NCBI RefSeq assembly: GCF_004004565.1
Contig: NZ_SACM01000002.1
Span: 1 to 64,000, forward strand
DNA length: 64,000 nt
Reading direction: 5' to 3'
Origin: Inhella crocodyli
GTDB taxonomy: Bacteria > Pseudomonadota > Gammaproteobacteria > Burkholderiales > Burkholderiaceae_C
Both the position numbers and the translations under genes were made by a program. The notes under the pieces were generated by a model, which was not told where the DNA came from, did not search any database, and was given only the letters and a program-made list of their open reading frames with translations. Below, in pieces: positions 1-8,302 of this stretch. Within the stretch, counting starts at the first letter, position 1. Each line of letters opens with the position of its first letter.

Positions 1-259
1 TCACTTGACGAGTTCAGTTCCTTGGGCTGGTATGGCGTCCAGTGTTGCTCCATGAGTGGGGGACTGAATGTCCGAAATCGCCAGTGGCCGAGGGCACGGC
101 TTTGCGACTCGTGCGACCGCTCCTGGCTGACTGCGGACTTGCGGCTCACGCTGTGCCGCGGCCATGAGCTCCCAAGCCTTGTCCGCACGGCGGCTGCCGT
201 GCCAAGCCGGATGATCACGCCCCCGACCGCGAGGTCGACCTTGGTTCTCAGCCCCCGCC
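1..259. other. Intergenic / left edge, no supported gene
   Basis: No reading frame here has a recognisable protein. An open frame on the minus strand ending at base 1 continues from antisense of the next gene and has shadow-like, Arg/Pro/Ala-rich composition. The region probably holds the promoter of the LysE-family gene, but I see no clear -10/-35 pair. Confidence 0.5.
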
Positions 260-907
260 ATGGACGCCCTGCTCAGCCTGCCGCAACTCCTCGCCTTCGT
301 AGGCGCTGCCCTGCTCGTCACCGCCGCACCGGGGCCCGACAACCTGATGGTGCTGAGCCTGGGCCTGGCGCGCGGCCGGCGGGCCGGTATGGCCTTCGGC
401 AGCGGCTGCGCGCTGGGCTGCCTGAACCACACCGTGCTGGCCGCGCTGGGCGTGGGCGCGCTCATCGCTGCGTCGCCCGTGGCCTTCACCGCGCTGCGCG
501 TGGCCGGGGGGCTGTACTTGGTGTGGATCGGCATCGGCGCAATGCGCGCCAGCCTGAGACCAGCCGGGGCCGGCGCTGGCGCCGTGGGCGCGGTGCCGAC
601 CGACCCGCCGCGCCGGCTCTTCCTCAAGGGCCTGGCCGTGAACGCCATCAACCCCAAGGTGGTGCTGTTCTTCCTGGCCTTCTTGCCCCAGTTCGTCGAA
701 CCCGCGCGCGGCCACGCGGCCTGGCAAATCGCCCAGCTCGGGCTGGTGTTCACCTTGCAGGCGCTGCTGGTGTTCGGCGCCATCGGGTGGTTTGCTGGCG
801 GCGTGGGCGAGCGCCTGCAGCGCCGCCCGGCGCTGGGCCAATGGCTGGACCGCATCGCCGGTCTGGTGTTCGTGGGCCTGGGCTTGCGCTTGTTGGCTCC
901 GGGGTGA
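260..907 (+). CDS. LysE/RhtB-family amino-acid exporter
   Basis: A 215-residue inner-membrane protein, the usual length for LysE/RhtB translocators, which export amino acids or their derivatives with proton exchange. The family signature follows the first helix (APGPDNLMVLSLGLARGRR, about residues 24-42). Hydrophobic segments follow at about 45-67, 73-93, 118-140, 155-175 and 190-210, with the conserved motif of the fourth segment (LKGLAVNAINPKVVLFFLAF). The ATG at 260 opens directly on the first helix. The substrate cannot be read from sequence. It stands alone; the next gene starts 74 bases downstream. Confidence 0.9.
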   Translation: MDALLSLPQLLAFVGAALLVTAAPGPDNLMVLSLGLARGRRAGMAFGSGCALGCLNHTVLAALGVGALIAASPVAFTALRVAGGLYLVWIGIGAMRASLRPAGAGAGAVGAVPTDPPRRLFLKGLAVNAINPKVVLFFLAFLPQFVEPARGHAAWQIAQLGLVFTLQALLVFGAIGWFAGGVGERLQRRPALGQWLDRIAGLVFVGLGLRLLAPG

Positions 908-980
908 ATCATGGCCTCCCAGACCGAGCCGCCAATCCGCCGGTGACAGCGCCCAAGGCGCGATATGGAGGGGAGAGTTC

Positions 981-1394
981 ATGCGCATTCGATACCCGCT
1001 GGCCCTGCTCCTGAGCGTTGTCATGGGCCTTTTCCCCGTGCGCGGGGCCGAGTTGAACTACGCGACGGCCCTTGCACAAAGCAAGGCGGACGCCTCGAAT
1101 CCAGCGTACGAGGACTGGTACTGGAGCCTGATGTATCCCGCGTTCAAGGGCGCCAGGCGCCAGGCGTTCGCCGAATGCCTGCCGCTGAATAACGAAGGTT
1201 TGCCGTCGATCGGGCAGGTGTTGGTGCTGGACACCACCGGAGCCGTGCGGCAATCGGTTGCTCGTGGCGACTCTGCCCTCGACCGCTGCATGCAAAGCAA
1301 GCTATCGATGCGGCGCTATCCGGCTCCGCCCAAGCCGGACTTTCACGTCGGTTACGAGCTGGAGGGATCACCGATCCTGCCGCGCACGCCGTGA
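981..1394 (+). CDS. Small secreted protein, unknown function
   Basis: A 137-residue protein starting at an ATG preceded by a purine-rich ribosome site (ggaggggag, 967-975). An N-terminal signal peptide (about residues 1-22, ending near VRGAE) predicts export. The C-terminal half (DTTGAVRQSVARGDSALDRC, then RRYPAPPKP) weakly resembles the small C-terminal fold in AgmX/PglI and TonB-like proteins, where a value decorated by 'G.V....V..S.LD.C' is followed by 'R.P.P'. That likeness is by eye only. Two Cys (about 66 and 110) could form a disulfide. No function is assigned. Confidence 0.6.
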   Translation: MRIRYPLALLLSVVMGLFPVRGAELNYATALAQSKADASNPAYEDWYWSLMYPAFKGARRQAFAECLPLNNEGLPSIGQVLVLDTTGAVRQSVARGDSALDRCMQSKLSMRRYPAPPKPDFHVGYELEGSPILPRTP

Positions 1395-1813
1395 TCAGGT
1401 TGACGATGCGGCGGTGCGCGCTGGGGCGCCCAGTGTGTGTGCGTGGGGCCTTGGATTGCGCCATGTGGATCGTGAAGCAAGAGTGGGTGTCGGTGCCGCC
1501 CGGCGCCATGGAGGGCCTCCTTGTCACCGGCTGGACCTCCATGGGTTTGACTTGGCGAGAGACGGGCAGCCGAGAAACACTCGCATTGACCAAAGCAACA
1601 GCCAAGCTGTCTTCGATGACCTTGCAACCGCCGCGTTACCGCTGCTCACCCAAATCCGTGAAACCACGAATCCAATAAAACAAAACACTGTTTCATGATG
1701 GAGGTTCGATGCGCTGCCTGTTGGGGGCGCCGACCTGACGTCGCTGCGCTGCAGATCGACCGGGCCCGACGGTCCGTCGGCCCAGGCACCCCAACGACCT
1801 CGGAGACCTCCCC
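1395..1813. other. Leader/intergenic region before the pectate lyase
   Basis: 419 bases with no supported gene. One short open frame (1391-1678) has no recognisable features and a poor start. The region becomes AT-rich at about 1660-1700, which suggests a promoter, and contains the KdgR-like palindrome annotated separately. The following 110 bases form the likely 5' leader of the pectate lyase mRNA. Confidence 0.5.
1679..1697 (+). promoter_or_regulatory. KdgR-like operator upstream of pectate lyase
   Basis: The palindrome AAACA-C-TGTTT (1683-1693) sits in an AT-rich patch. Compared with the enterobacterial KdgR (IclR family) consensus AATRAAAYRNYRTTTYATT as I know it, 16 of 18 specified positions match (mismatches at 1681 and 1697). 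KdgR represses pectinolysis genes and is released by 2-keto-3-deoxygluconate. A second, weaker copy precedes kdgK. No regulator gene is in the window, so binding is inferred. Confidence 0.55.
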
Positions 1814-3202
1814 ATGAAACTCGCATCGCTCACGCCCGTGGGCAGCGCTTTGGCGCTGCTGTTCGCCCTGCCTGCCGCCCACGCGGTCGATTGGCCTTCG
1901 GGCTACTCCAAGTGCGCGGACGAAGGCGGCACCTGCCGCGTTGGCACGACCCCGCGCTCGGTGTCTTTCGGCATCAAAGACCGCTGGGTGATCAAGACCC
2001 TGCAGGGCGACCAGGCCTGCACCGTGGCCACCTTCGGCAGCGACCCGAACCCGGGCATCGCCAAGAAATGCGCGGTGGGCCCGGCGGCAGCGCCAGTCCC
2101 TGCTCCCGCACCTTCGCCGGCCCCGGCACCCGCGCCGGCCCCGGCACCCGCGCCAGCACCGGCCCCCGCGCCGGCCCCTGCCCCTGCCGGCCACAGCGGG
2201 GGCTACGCCGGCACGGTGACGGGGGGTGGCAGCGCCGCCCCCATCACGGTGACGAATGCGGCCGAGATGCAAGCGGCCATCAACAACTACACCGGCACGG
2301 GCGGCTTGGTGCTGCGCTACACCGGCACCTTCAACTTCGCGGCCATCACCGACAGCTGCACGCAGTGGAAGCAGCCGGCGGGCGCCATCGTCGAGATCAA
2401 GAACAAGAAGAACATCACCATCGAAGGCGCGAACGGCTCGGCCGCCAACTTCGGCATCGCGATCAAGGCCGATTCGCAAAACATCATCGTCCGCAACATG
2501 ACGATCGGCCTGCTGCCCGGCTCCATCGACGCCATCGGCATCGAGGGCCTGAGCGGCAAGTTCCCGGGCTACATCTGGATCGACCACAACACCTTGTTCA
2601 GCAGCCTCAAGGACTGCGCGGGGGCGGGCGATCTGGAGTTCGATGGCCTGATCGACAGCAAGGCCGGCGCGCACCACATCACCTACTCGTACAACCACAT
2701 CCACAACCACCAGAAGGTGGGGCTGATCGGTTCGAGCGACAGCGACGCCAGCGACCGCTTCATCACCTTCCACCACAACCACTACCAGGATGTGAGCGCG
2801 CGCCTGCCGCTGCAACGCGGTGGCTACACGCACCTGTACAACAACCTGTACAGCGGCGTGAAGACCTCGGGCGCCAACATCCGCATGGGCGGTTACTCGC
2901 TGATCGAAGGCAACTACTTCGAGAACGCGCAGAACCCGGTGACTTCGCGCGACAGCTCGTCCATCGGCTACTGGCAGCTGCGCAACAACAACATCCAAAG
3001 CCAGGCGGACTTCGCGCGCTTCAACATCACCTGGGTGGCCAGCGATTCTTCGCCCATGCGCGACGCCACCGACTGGAAAACGACGGCCAACTTCCCACTG
3101 GGCATTCCCTACCCGTACACGGTGCAGGACGCCGCCTGCGTGAAGGCGAAGCTGCCGGCGGTGGCCGGGGCGGGCAAGGGCTTGGCGAAGCTGAGCTGCT
3201 GA
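1814..3202 (+). CDS. Secreted pectate lyase, PL1 family, with Pro-Ala linker
   Basis: A 462-residue exported enzyme that should cleave polygalacturonate by beta-elimination. Parts in order: signal peptide (1-24, ending AHA); an N-terminal domain of about 70 residues with four Cys; a Pro-Ala repeat linker (about 95-125); and a right-handed beta-helix pectate lyase domain (about 130-462). Visible PL1 hallmarks are the Asn-rich helix turns, the WIDHNT motif (about residue 255, typical of vWiDH), EFDGLIDSK, and an Arg region RLPLQRGG near the catalytic site. The N-terminal domain may be a carbohydrate-binding or adhesion module. The gene follows a strong KdgR-like box and probably shares regulation with the kdgK-TRAP operon. 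Convergent with the TerB-like gene. Confidence 0.93.
   Translation: MKLASLTPVGSALALLFALPAAHAVDWPSGYSKCADEGGTCRVGTTPRSVSFGIKDRWVIKTLQGDQACTVATFGSDPNPGIAKKCAVGPAAAPVPAPAPSPAPAPAPAPAPAPAPAPAPAPAPAGHSGGYAGTVTGGGSAAPITVTNAAEMQAAINNYTGTGGLVLRYTGTFNFAAITDSCTQWKQPAGAIVEIKNKKNITIEGANGSAANFGIAIKADSQNIIVRNMTIGLLPGSIDAIGIEGLSGKFPGYIWIDHNTLFSSLKDCAGAGDLEFDGLIDSKAGAHHITYSYNHIHNHQKVGLIGSSDSDASDRFITFHHNHYQDVSARLPLQRGGYTHLYNNLYSGVKTSGANIRMGGYSLIEGNYFENAQNPVTSRDSSSIGYWQLRNNNIQSQADFARFNITWVASDSSPMRDATDWKTTANFPLGIPYPYTVQDAACVKAKLPAVAGAGKGLAKLSC
2095..2190 (+). repeat. In-frame Pro-Ala codon repeat (linker)
   Basis: Tandem ccggccccggcacccgcg-type units encode about 16 consecutive Pro-Ala dipeptides joining the N-terminal and catalytic domains of the pectate lyase. 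Such repeats change length easily by slippage, so the linker is a likely polymorphic site. Confidence 0.85.
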
Positions 3203-3280
3203 GGCCTGGCGCGCACTGCCGCCGGCGCGCCGAAGTGCGTCAGCCCCCTCGCCCTGCGCGTGGACGCCAAGGGGCTGATC

Positions 3281-3323
3281 GGCCCCACCCTGACCTTGCC
3301 ATCGGCACGGCCAGGGTGGGGCC
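3281..3323. terminator. 12-bp stem hairpin between convergent genes
   Basis: GGCCCCACCCTG (3281-3292) pairs perfectly with CAGGGTGGGGCC (3312-3323) across a 19-base loop. It lies between the pectate lyase (ending 3202) and the convergent TerB-like gene (ending 3330). There is no T-tract, so intrinsic termination is uncertain. It may act as a bidirectional 3'-end stabiliser. Confidence 0.5.
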
Positions 3324-3329
3324 TGCGCA

Positions 3330-3812
3330 TCAAGGCGCATGGCCATCCCCCACACCCGCGGCCGCCTGCGCGCGCAACTTGGCGGCCATCGACTGCGGGT
3401 GCTTCACGTGCAGCAAGTCGGCCAAGCGCCACATCACGTGGCGTTCGTGCGCGTCCAAGTGCCCGTCGGCAAAGGCCACGGACCACATCGCTTCGACCAT
3501 GCGAAGCCGGGCGGCTTCGTCCCAGCGTGCGTTGATGGCGCTGGTGAACTGGTGGAAGTCGGTGGCGTCGTTCGCGACGCCTTCGGCGTGCGCCAGCAGG
3601 GTGTCGCGCTCGTCCTCGTTCATGGGAAACGGGCGCGCCAGGGTGGCCAGCACGTGCTGCCGCTCGGCGGCGGGGAACTGGCGGTCGGCGCGCATCACCT
3701 CCACCAGCAGCACGGCGGTGGCCAGTTGCAGGGTGTGGTCGTCGGGCGGTGCGTCCTGCTGGCCGGTGGCCTTCAGCAGAGGGGCGAACAGGTCTTGGAG
3801 GGCGCGGAGCAT
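3330..3812 (-). CDS. TerB-like (tellurite resistance TerB fold) protein
   Basis: A 160-residue, mostly helical protein resembling the TerB/DjlA-type domain. It has the typical pattern of two internal acidic repeats: about residues 37-47 (LLVEVMRADRQ) and the later WSVAFADGHLDAHERHVMWR, which resembles the family's 'A.aDG.l...E...i..la..l'. The acidic motifs may bind divalent metal. The start is the ATG at 3812, because the upstream extension is low-quality and would overlap the neighbour. The gene begins 7 bases after the DUF3820 gene ends, so the two are likely co-transcribed. The cellular role is unknown; a tellurite phenotype should not be assumed. Confidence 0.8.
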   Translation of the reverse strand: MLRALQDLFAPLLKATGQQDAPPDDHTLQLATAVLLVEVMRADRQFPAAERQHVLATLARPFPMNEDERDTLLAHAEGVANDATDFHQFTSAINARWDEAARLRMVEAMWSVAFADGHLDAHERHVMWRLADLLHVKHPQSMAAKLRAQAAAGVGDGHAP

Positions 3813-3819
3813 GGCGGGA

Positions 3820-4047
3820 TCATCGCGGCCCACGGCCTTGGGGGCGAAGCGGGCGCAGCAAGTCACGCAGGCCGTTGTGGTCGATGGTTTGCATCAGGGC
3901 CAGCAGGCGCCCGATCTCGCCTCTGGGAAAGCCCTCGCGGGCGAACCAGTTCAGGTAGTTGCCGGGCAGGTCGGCCAGCAGCACGCCCTCGTGCTTGCCG
4001 AAGGGCATGCGCTGGGTCACGAGCTTTTCCAGGTCTTGGGCGTCCAT
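3820..4047 (-). CDS. DUF3820 family small protein
   Basis: A 75-residue cytosolic protein matching DUF3820, annotated in some databases as a putative quorum-sensing-regulated virulence factor. Recognisable core: MPFGKHEGVLLADLP (about residues 14-28), then YLNWFAREGFPRGEIGRLL. The family resembles a small domain found next to exonucleases. The ATG at 4047 is chosen because upstream residues are not conserved-looking. It is the first gene of a two-gene unit with the TerB-like gene and divergent from the HD-GYP response regulator. Confidence 0.85.
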   Translation of the reverse strand: MDAQDLEKLVTQRMPFGKHEGVLLADLPGNYLNWFAREGFPRGEIGRLLALMQTIDHNGLRDLLRPLRPQGRGPR

Positions 4048-4156
4048 GGCGTTCGCAGGAGGGGTAGACGGTGGTGGCTTGGGCGGCCCCTGAATTCGAC
4101 GGCGCCAGCGCCCATCGTTTAGGCTCTTGACCCACCGCCACCCGCAGGGCCCCAGC

Positions 4157-5281
4157 ATGCATGCAGCGAGCGAAGCGCACACGCCGTCCGAGCGCCCCCG
4201 GATTTTGTTGGTCGACGACCTGCCCGCCAACCTGGCGGTGCTGGTGGAGTTCCTCCAGGACGACTACGAACTGCGCTTGGCCCCCAGTGGCGAGCGGGCC
4301 TTGGAGCTGGCGCGCCAATTGCCGCGGCCGCAGTTGATCCTGCTCGACGTGATGATGCCCGGCCTCGACGGCTACGAAACCTGTCGACGGCTGAAGGCCG
4401 ACCCGCTGACCCAGCACATCCCCGTGATCTTCCTCACCGCGCGGAACGAGGAGCAAGACGAAATGCTCGGCTTGAGCCTGGGCGCTGTCGACTACCTGAG
4501 CAAGCCGGTCAGCATGGCCATCTTGCATGCCCGCGTGCGCACGCACCTGCAATTGCACGCGGTGGCCGAGTTCTTTCGCGACAAGAGCGCGCTTTTGGAC
4601 GCCGAGGTGCAGCGCCGCACCGAGGAGGTCGAGTCCTTGCAGGACGCGGTGGTCATCGCCCTGGTCTCGCTGGGCGAGGCCCGCGACCACGAAACCGGCA
4701 ACCACCTGCGTCGCACCCAACACTACGTGCTGGAACTGGCCGAGGCCCTGTCGGACCATCCGCGCTTCGCGGGTGCCTTGCCGCCCGAGCAGCGGCGGGT
4801 GCTGTTCAAGTCGGCGCCGCTGCACGACATCGGCAAGGTGGGCATTCCCGACGCCATCTTGCTCAAGCCCGGCCGGTTGAGCCCGGAAGAGTTCGAGCTC
4901 ATGAAGAACCACACGGTGCTGGGGCACGCGGCCTTGGTGCGCGCCGAGCAGTACCTGGGGCGCCGTTTGGCGTTTTTTGAGTGCGCAAAGGAAGTGGCCT
5001 TGTCGCACCAAGAGTGGTGGGATGGCAGCGGCTACCCGCAAGGCTTGGCGGGGGAGGCCATCCCCCTTTCGGCGCGCTTGATGGCCGTGGCCGACGTCTA
5101 CGACGCCTTGATTTCGCGCCGGCCCTACAAAAAGCCCTGGACCCACGCCGACGCCGTCGCGCACATCCAGAAGGAGTCCGGCACGCACTTCGACCCCGAC
5201 GTGGTGGCCGCGTTCACGGCCTTGGCGCCTCGCTTCGCCGAAATCGCGGCGCAGTTCCGCGATCCCGACGAAGCGGGCTGA
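4157..5281 (+). CDS. Response regulator with HD-GYP phosphodiesterase domain
   Basis: A 374-residue RpfG-type protein. An N-terminal receiver domain (about 15-130) has acidic residues LLVDD, phospho-acceptor Asp about 64 (LLDVMMPG) and Lys 117 (SKP). A coiled linker follows (about 140-165), then an HD-GYP domain (about 165-365). The HD pair is at 223-224 ([11 protein letters not shown]) and the GYP motif at 292-294 (DGSGYP). The family hydrolyses cyclic-di-GMP, linking a histidine kinase signal to biofilm or motility. The usual HHE is HQE here (284-286), as in the paralogue at 50280-51386. The ATG at 4157 is preferred over an in-frame TTG at 4127. No kinase is adjacent. Confidence 0.93.
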   Translation: MHAASEAHTPSERPRILLVDDLPANLAVLVEFLQDDYELRLAPSGERALELARQLPRPQLILLDVMMPGLDGYETCRRLKADPLTQHIPVIFLTARNEEQDEMLGLSLGAVDYLSKPVSMAILHARVRTHLQLHAVAEFFRDKSALLDAEVQRRTEEVESLQDAVVIALVSLGEARDHETGNHLRRTQHYVLELAEALSDHPRFAGALPPEQRRVLFKSAPLHDIGKVGIPDAILLKPGRLSPEEFELMKNHTVLGHAALVRAEQYLGRRLAFFECAKEVALSHQEWWDGSGYPQGLAGEAIPLSARLMAVADVYDALISRRPYKKPWTHADAVAHIQKESGTHFDPDVVAAFTALAPRFAEIAAQFRDPDEAG

Positions 5282-5290
5282 GCCGCCCCG

Positions 5291-5704
5291 TCAGGCGGGT
5301 TCCGTGCGCTCGCTGAGGTCGGCCAAGCGCGTGGGCTCCAGCGCGCGCAGGGCGTGCTGCTCCAAGCGGTCCCACAAGCGTTCGACGGCCTGGTGCTCGA
5401 TCGTGGGGGCTGGCGGCTCGCCCCGCGGCTCGCGCTGGCCGGTCAGGGTGTGCAGGCCCAGGGCCTGGGCCACCGTGGCCACCGACAAGGTCTCCGGGTC
5501 GACGGCGAGGCGGTAACCCCCGCCCGGACCGCGCTGGCTTTCCACCAAGCGGGCCTGTCGCAAGGCCATGAACATGGCCTCCATGTACGACAAGGACACG
5601 CCCAGTTGCGGCGCCAGCACCGACAGGGGCAACGATTCGTCCGCGGGCATCTCGGACAAGGTCGTGAGCGCTTGCAGGGCGACTTCGAGTTGGCGGTTAG
5701 GCAT
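5291..5704 (-). CDS. Rrf2-family transcriptional regulator, no Fe-S cysteines
   Basis: A 137-residue winged-helix regulator. The Rrf2 signature is clear: VSLSYMEAMFMALRQARLVESQRGPGGGYRLA contains the recognition helix and the wing (pieces at about 38-57 and 58-70). IscR, NsrR and RirA carry three C-terminal Cys for an iron-sulfur cluster. This protein has none, so it probably senses something else or is redox-insensitive. The start at ATG 5704 (MPNRQLEVALQAL) matches the family N-terminus. The gene ends 10 bases from the convergent HD-GYP gene. Confidence 0.87.
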   Translation of the reverse strand: MPNRQLEVALQALTTLSEMPADESLPLSVLAPQLGVSLSYMEAMFMALRQARLVESQRGPGGGYRLAVDPETLSVATVAQALGLHTLTGQREPRGEPPAPTIEHQAVERLWDRLEQHALRALEPTRLADLSERTEPA

Positions 5705-5900
5705 GGGCCACTCCCAGGCAAGCGTGGGCGGCGGCACGGACGCAGTCCGTGCAGAGGCAATCGATCAAGGTCATGGCGCAGGGGCGTCGGAGCCGGGGCG
5801 GGCCGGGCGACGCAACAGAGTCAGAGGAAGCGCGTCTTCGAGGCGGGGCGCCCGTGGGCGCCCGTGGCCCCCGGTCGACGCGACCGGGGCCGCCTCGGAC

Positions 5901-6233
5901 TCAGACTCTGGGGGGGCGCAGCGGGCCCTCGAGCACGGGGCCGCGCGGCGCGGGCGCGTGCGCGCTGCGGCGCCAAGCGCCTTGGGGCGGGGCCAGGGGC
6001 GCCGCCGAGGGCTCGGCCGAAGGCACGCCCAGGGTTTCGTGCACGGCCCCTTCGGCCGAGGCGGGCGGAGCGGCCTCTTCCGGCAGCGGCACGCTGGGCG
6101 CGGGCTCGGGGGCGGCCGTCAGGCTGGGGATGGCGTTGGCGTCTGGCGTGCACACGGGCCATGCGGCAGCGCTTGCCCCCATTGCCAGGGACAGGAAGAG
6201 CCCGATCAGCCACATCCAAATGCTGCGCACCAT
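5901..6233 (-). CDS. Small Pro/Ala-rich exported protein, unknown
   Basis: 110 residues. A clear N-terminal hydrophobic signal (MWLIGLFLSLAMGASAAA, about residues 6-23) is followed by low-complexity Pro/Ala/Glu sequence and a basic C-terminus. No family is recognised. It may be a periplasmic or membrane-anchored accessory protein. Reality rests mainly on the good signal peptide and the ATG at 6233 directly downstream of the neighbouring esterase gene on the same strand (33-base gap). Confidence 0.5.
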   Translation of the reverse strand: MVRSIWMWLIGLFLSLAMGASAAAWPVCTPDANAIPSLTAAPEPAPSVPLPEEAAPPASAEGAVHETLGVPSAEPSAAPLAPPQGAWRRSAHAPAPRGPVLEGPLRPPRV

Positions 6234-6265
6234 TCCCCAATTTTAGGGAGGCTTTCGGTCGGGTG

Positions 6266-7408
6266 TTAGGCCGGCGCTTGAAAACAGGCGGCCAACCAGG
6301 CCAACGCTTGGCGCTGCGCCCCCTCGCCCAGGCGGTGGCCATCGGGCGTGATGCGAACGCTCAGGTTCGCGGCCTTGGGCCCCGACCAGGCCCGGGACAG
6401 TTGGCGAAGGCCGTCCTGCACGGCGTCCCAGGGGAAGAGGCGGTCGGTGGGCGAGGCGAACAGCAGCAGCGGCCGTGGCGCGATCAGGGCCGCAACATCC
6501 GGGTGGTCGAGCTCGGCCGCCAGGCCCGGATGCAGCATGGCGTAGGCCGACTGACCTTGCAGCGTGTGGCCCCCAGGCCGCAACAGGCCTTCGCGGGTGC
6601 ACATCCAATGGGCCGCCACGCAGGCTTGCACCTCCTCGGGGGCCAAAGCGGCCAACTGCCAGGCGCGCAGGGCCCCCATCGAAAAGCCCATCGTGGCCAC
6701 GCGCTGCGGATCCACGTGGGCTTGGGCGCGCAGGCAGCGCAGCGCTCGCAAATCGTCGCTGGCGATGAGGCCGGCCCAGCTCAAGCCCAACTGCTGCAAA
6801 TGGGCGGCCAGGGCCTGCTGGTCGTCGCGGGCAAAGTCGGGGCGCGCGCGCTCGCCCCAGCCCAAGGCGTCGATGGCAAGAACGGCGTGGCCGGCGCGCA
6901 CCAGGCGTTCGCCGAGCCAGACGCCGTCAAAGTAGCGCTGGACCCAGGCTCGCGCGGCGGTTTCGCGCGCCGGATCGCCGATCGGCCGAATGAGCTTTTC
7001 CTTGCCGATGTCGAAGCGGGCGCCGTGGTCGTGCAGCAGCAGCACGGCGGGGTGTGGCCCGGGGGCCTTGGGGCGCAGGTGTAGCGCCCCAACCCGCTGG
7101 CCGAGGGTGGCGGTGAATTGCAGGCGTTCGGCCCAGTGGTCGCCACGGTCTTCGGTGGCCAAGGTGTCGGGATGGAACGGGGTGCCGTCGTCGCCCGGCT
7201 GCAGCACCAGACGGCGGGCCACAGCCCGGGCCTCGTCGGCCCAGCCCGGGGTGGGCTGCCACGCCAGGCGCGGGCGGTAAGCAGCCTGTTGGGCGCGCAC
7301 CTCGTCGTCCAAGCCGGCCCAGGAAGGTGCGGCCGCGCCCAAGGCCAGGACGGCCCAAAGGCGCCGAGAAACGGCAGGATTCAACAGACCCTCCGGGGAA
7401 TCCGGCAT
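6266..7408 (-). CDS. Secreted alpha/beta-hydrolase (dienelactone hydrolase/acetyl-esterase type)
   Basis: A 380-residue protein with an N-terminal signal (about 1-32, ending SWAG) and an alpha/beta-hydrolase fold. Visible elements: HPAVLLLHDHGARFD (oxyanion strand), the nucleophile elbow GFSMGALRAW (Ser about 240), an acidic residue after beta-7 (FASPTDRLFPWD), and a late His (PDGHRLGEG). The arrangement resembles acetyl-xylan-esterase-like members of the dienelactone hydrolase family, so it may deacetylate plant polysaccharide, which would fit the nearby pectin genes; that link is inference. The start is taken as ATG 7408, six codons after a GTG. Confidence 0.8.
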   Translation of the reverse strand: MPDSPEGLLNPAVSRRLWAVLALGAAAPSWAGLDDEVRAQQAAYRPRLAWQPTPGWADEARAVARRLVLQPGDDGTPFHPDTLATEDRGDHWAERLQFTATLGQRVGALHLRPKAPGPHPAVLLLHDHGARFDIGKEKLIRPIGDPARETAARAWVQRYFDGVWLGERLVRAGHAVLAIDALGWGERARPDFARDDQQALAAHLQQLGLSWAGLIASDDLRALRCLRAQAHVDPQRVATMGFSMGALRAWQLAALAPEEVQACVAAHWMCTREGLLRPGGHTLQGQSAYAMLHPGLAAELDHPDVAALIAPRPLLLFASPTDRLFPWDAVQDGLRQLSRAWSGPKAANLSVRITPDGHRLGEGAQRQALAWLAACFQAPA

Positions 7409-7494
7409 GGCAAACCCGTTCGGCACGTGCGACGGTACGACGCTTTGAGCGCTGGGCCGTCGGCCCGGGCGATCGACCAGAAGGGCGTGGGCGA

Positions 7495-8280
7495 ATGAGC
7501 GGCGGCTGGACGCGGCGCGGGGCGCTGCAAGCAGGGGCGGCGGTGGGCTTGGGCGGCGCCTGGGCGGCAGCGCGCGCGCAGGAGGAGTCGCTGACCCTGC
7601 GCGTTGGCTGGGGCCATTCGCCGCCCTACCAGTTCGAAACGCCCCAAGGGCCTGCGGGCCTGGACATCGAACTGTTGACGGTGTGGGCGCGCGCCGCCGG
7701 CGTGAAGCTGCAGTGGGTGCGCGCCACCTGGGCGAGGCAACTGTTGGAGGCGCAGGCCGGCACGCTGGACCTGATGCTGTCGGCCACGCCCTCGGAGGAG
7801 CGGCGCGGCTTTGCCGACTTCACCGCGGCCTACCGCCAAGAGAACCTGGGCCTGATCTCGCTGGCCGGGCAGGGCCTGGAGGTCGCTGACCTGCGCGAGT
7901 TGGAGGGCCGACCGGTGAAGATCGGCATCATGCGCGGCATGGCCTTTCAGCCCGGCTTGGCGCAGACCTTGGAGCGTCCGGGCTTGCAGCGCCAATTGGT
8001 GCCGCTGCGCGGCGACGACATGACCTTGGCCGCGCTTCGGGCCGGGCAGTTGACCTACATCCTGAGCGACGTCGTGTCCATCCGGCACATGGCCAGCCAG
8101 GGGCCGGGCGAGCCCGTGAGCGTGGCCCTGGCCTTTCCGCCGGCGCCGGTGCATGTGCTGGTGTCGCGCCATGCGCTGAACCGGCATCCCGGGTTGCTGG
8201 GCCGCTTGAACGAGGCCTTGCAGCGCGTGCGAGGGTCGCCTGCCTGGGTCCAAGCCTTGGCGCGTTACCCCGGCGCTTGA
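7495..8280 (+). CDS. Periplasmic solute-binding protein, SBP family 3
   Basis: A 261-residue exported protein. The twin-arginine-like signal (WTRRGALQAG, about 5-14) and Ala-rich stretch end near ARAQ (about 28). The rest has the bacterial extracellular solute-binding family 3 fold: a start strand LTLRVGWGHSPPYQFE, an acid in 'GPAGLDIELL', and TLDLMLSATPSEERRGFADF, which corresponds to the family's 'vDli..~~~iT~eR~~~~~Fs'. These proteins bind amino acids or small polar ligands, feeding ABC transporters or acting as sensors. No permease or ATPase is adjacent, so it may be an orphan or a signalling receptor. Confidence 0.85.
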   Translation: MSGGWTRRGALQAGAAVGLGGAWAAARAQEESLTLRVGWGHSPPYQFETPQGPAGLDIELLTVWARAAGVKLQWVRATWARQLLEAQAGTLDLMLSATPSEERRGFADFTAAYRQENLGLISLAGQGLEVADLRELEGRPVKIGIMRGMAFQPGLAQTLERPGLQRQLVPLRGDDMTLAALRAGQLTYILSDVVSIRHMASQGPGEPVSVALAFPPAPVHVLVSRHALNRHPGLLGRLNEALQRVRGSPAWVQALARYPGA

Positions 8281-8302
8281 GCCGTCGGCCGACAAGGGCG
8301 CC

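Noticed and set aside
1391-1678. 95-codon open frame before the pectate lyase
   Set aside because: No family, signal or good start. It occupies the promoter/leader region with the KdgR-like box just after its end.
1646-3355. Long open frame on the minus strand opposite the pectate lyase
   Set aside because: Its product is low-complexity Arg/Gly/Ala/Val and mirrors the GC-rich codon structure of the real gene; no domain, start or ribosome site supports it.
3330-3812. Tellurite resistance locus
   Set aside because: Only a TerB-like fold is present, without terC/terD/terZ-type neighbours, so a tellurite function is unsupported.
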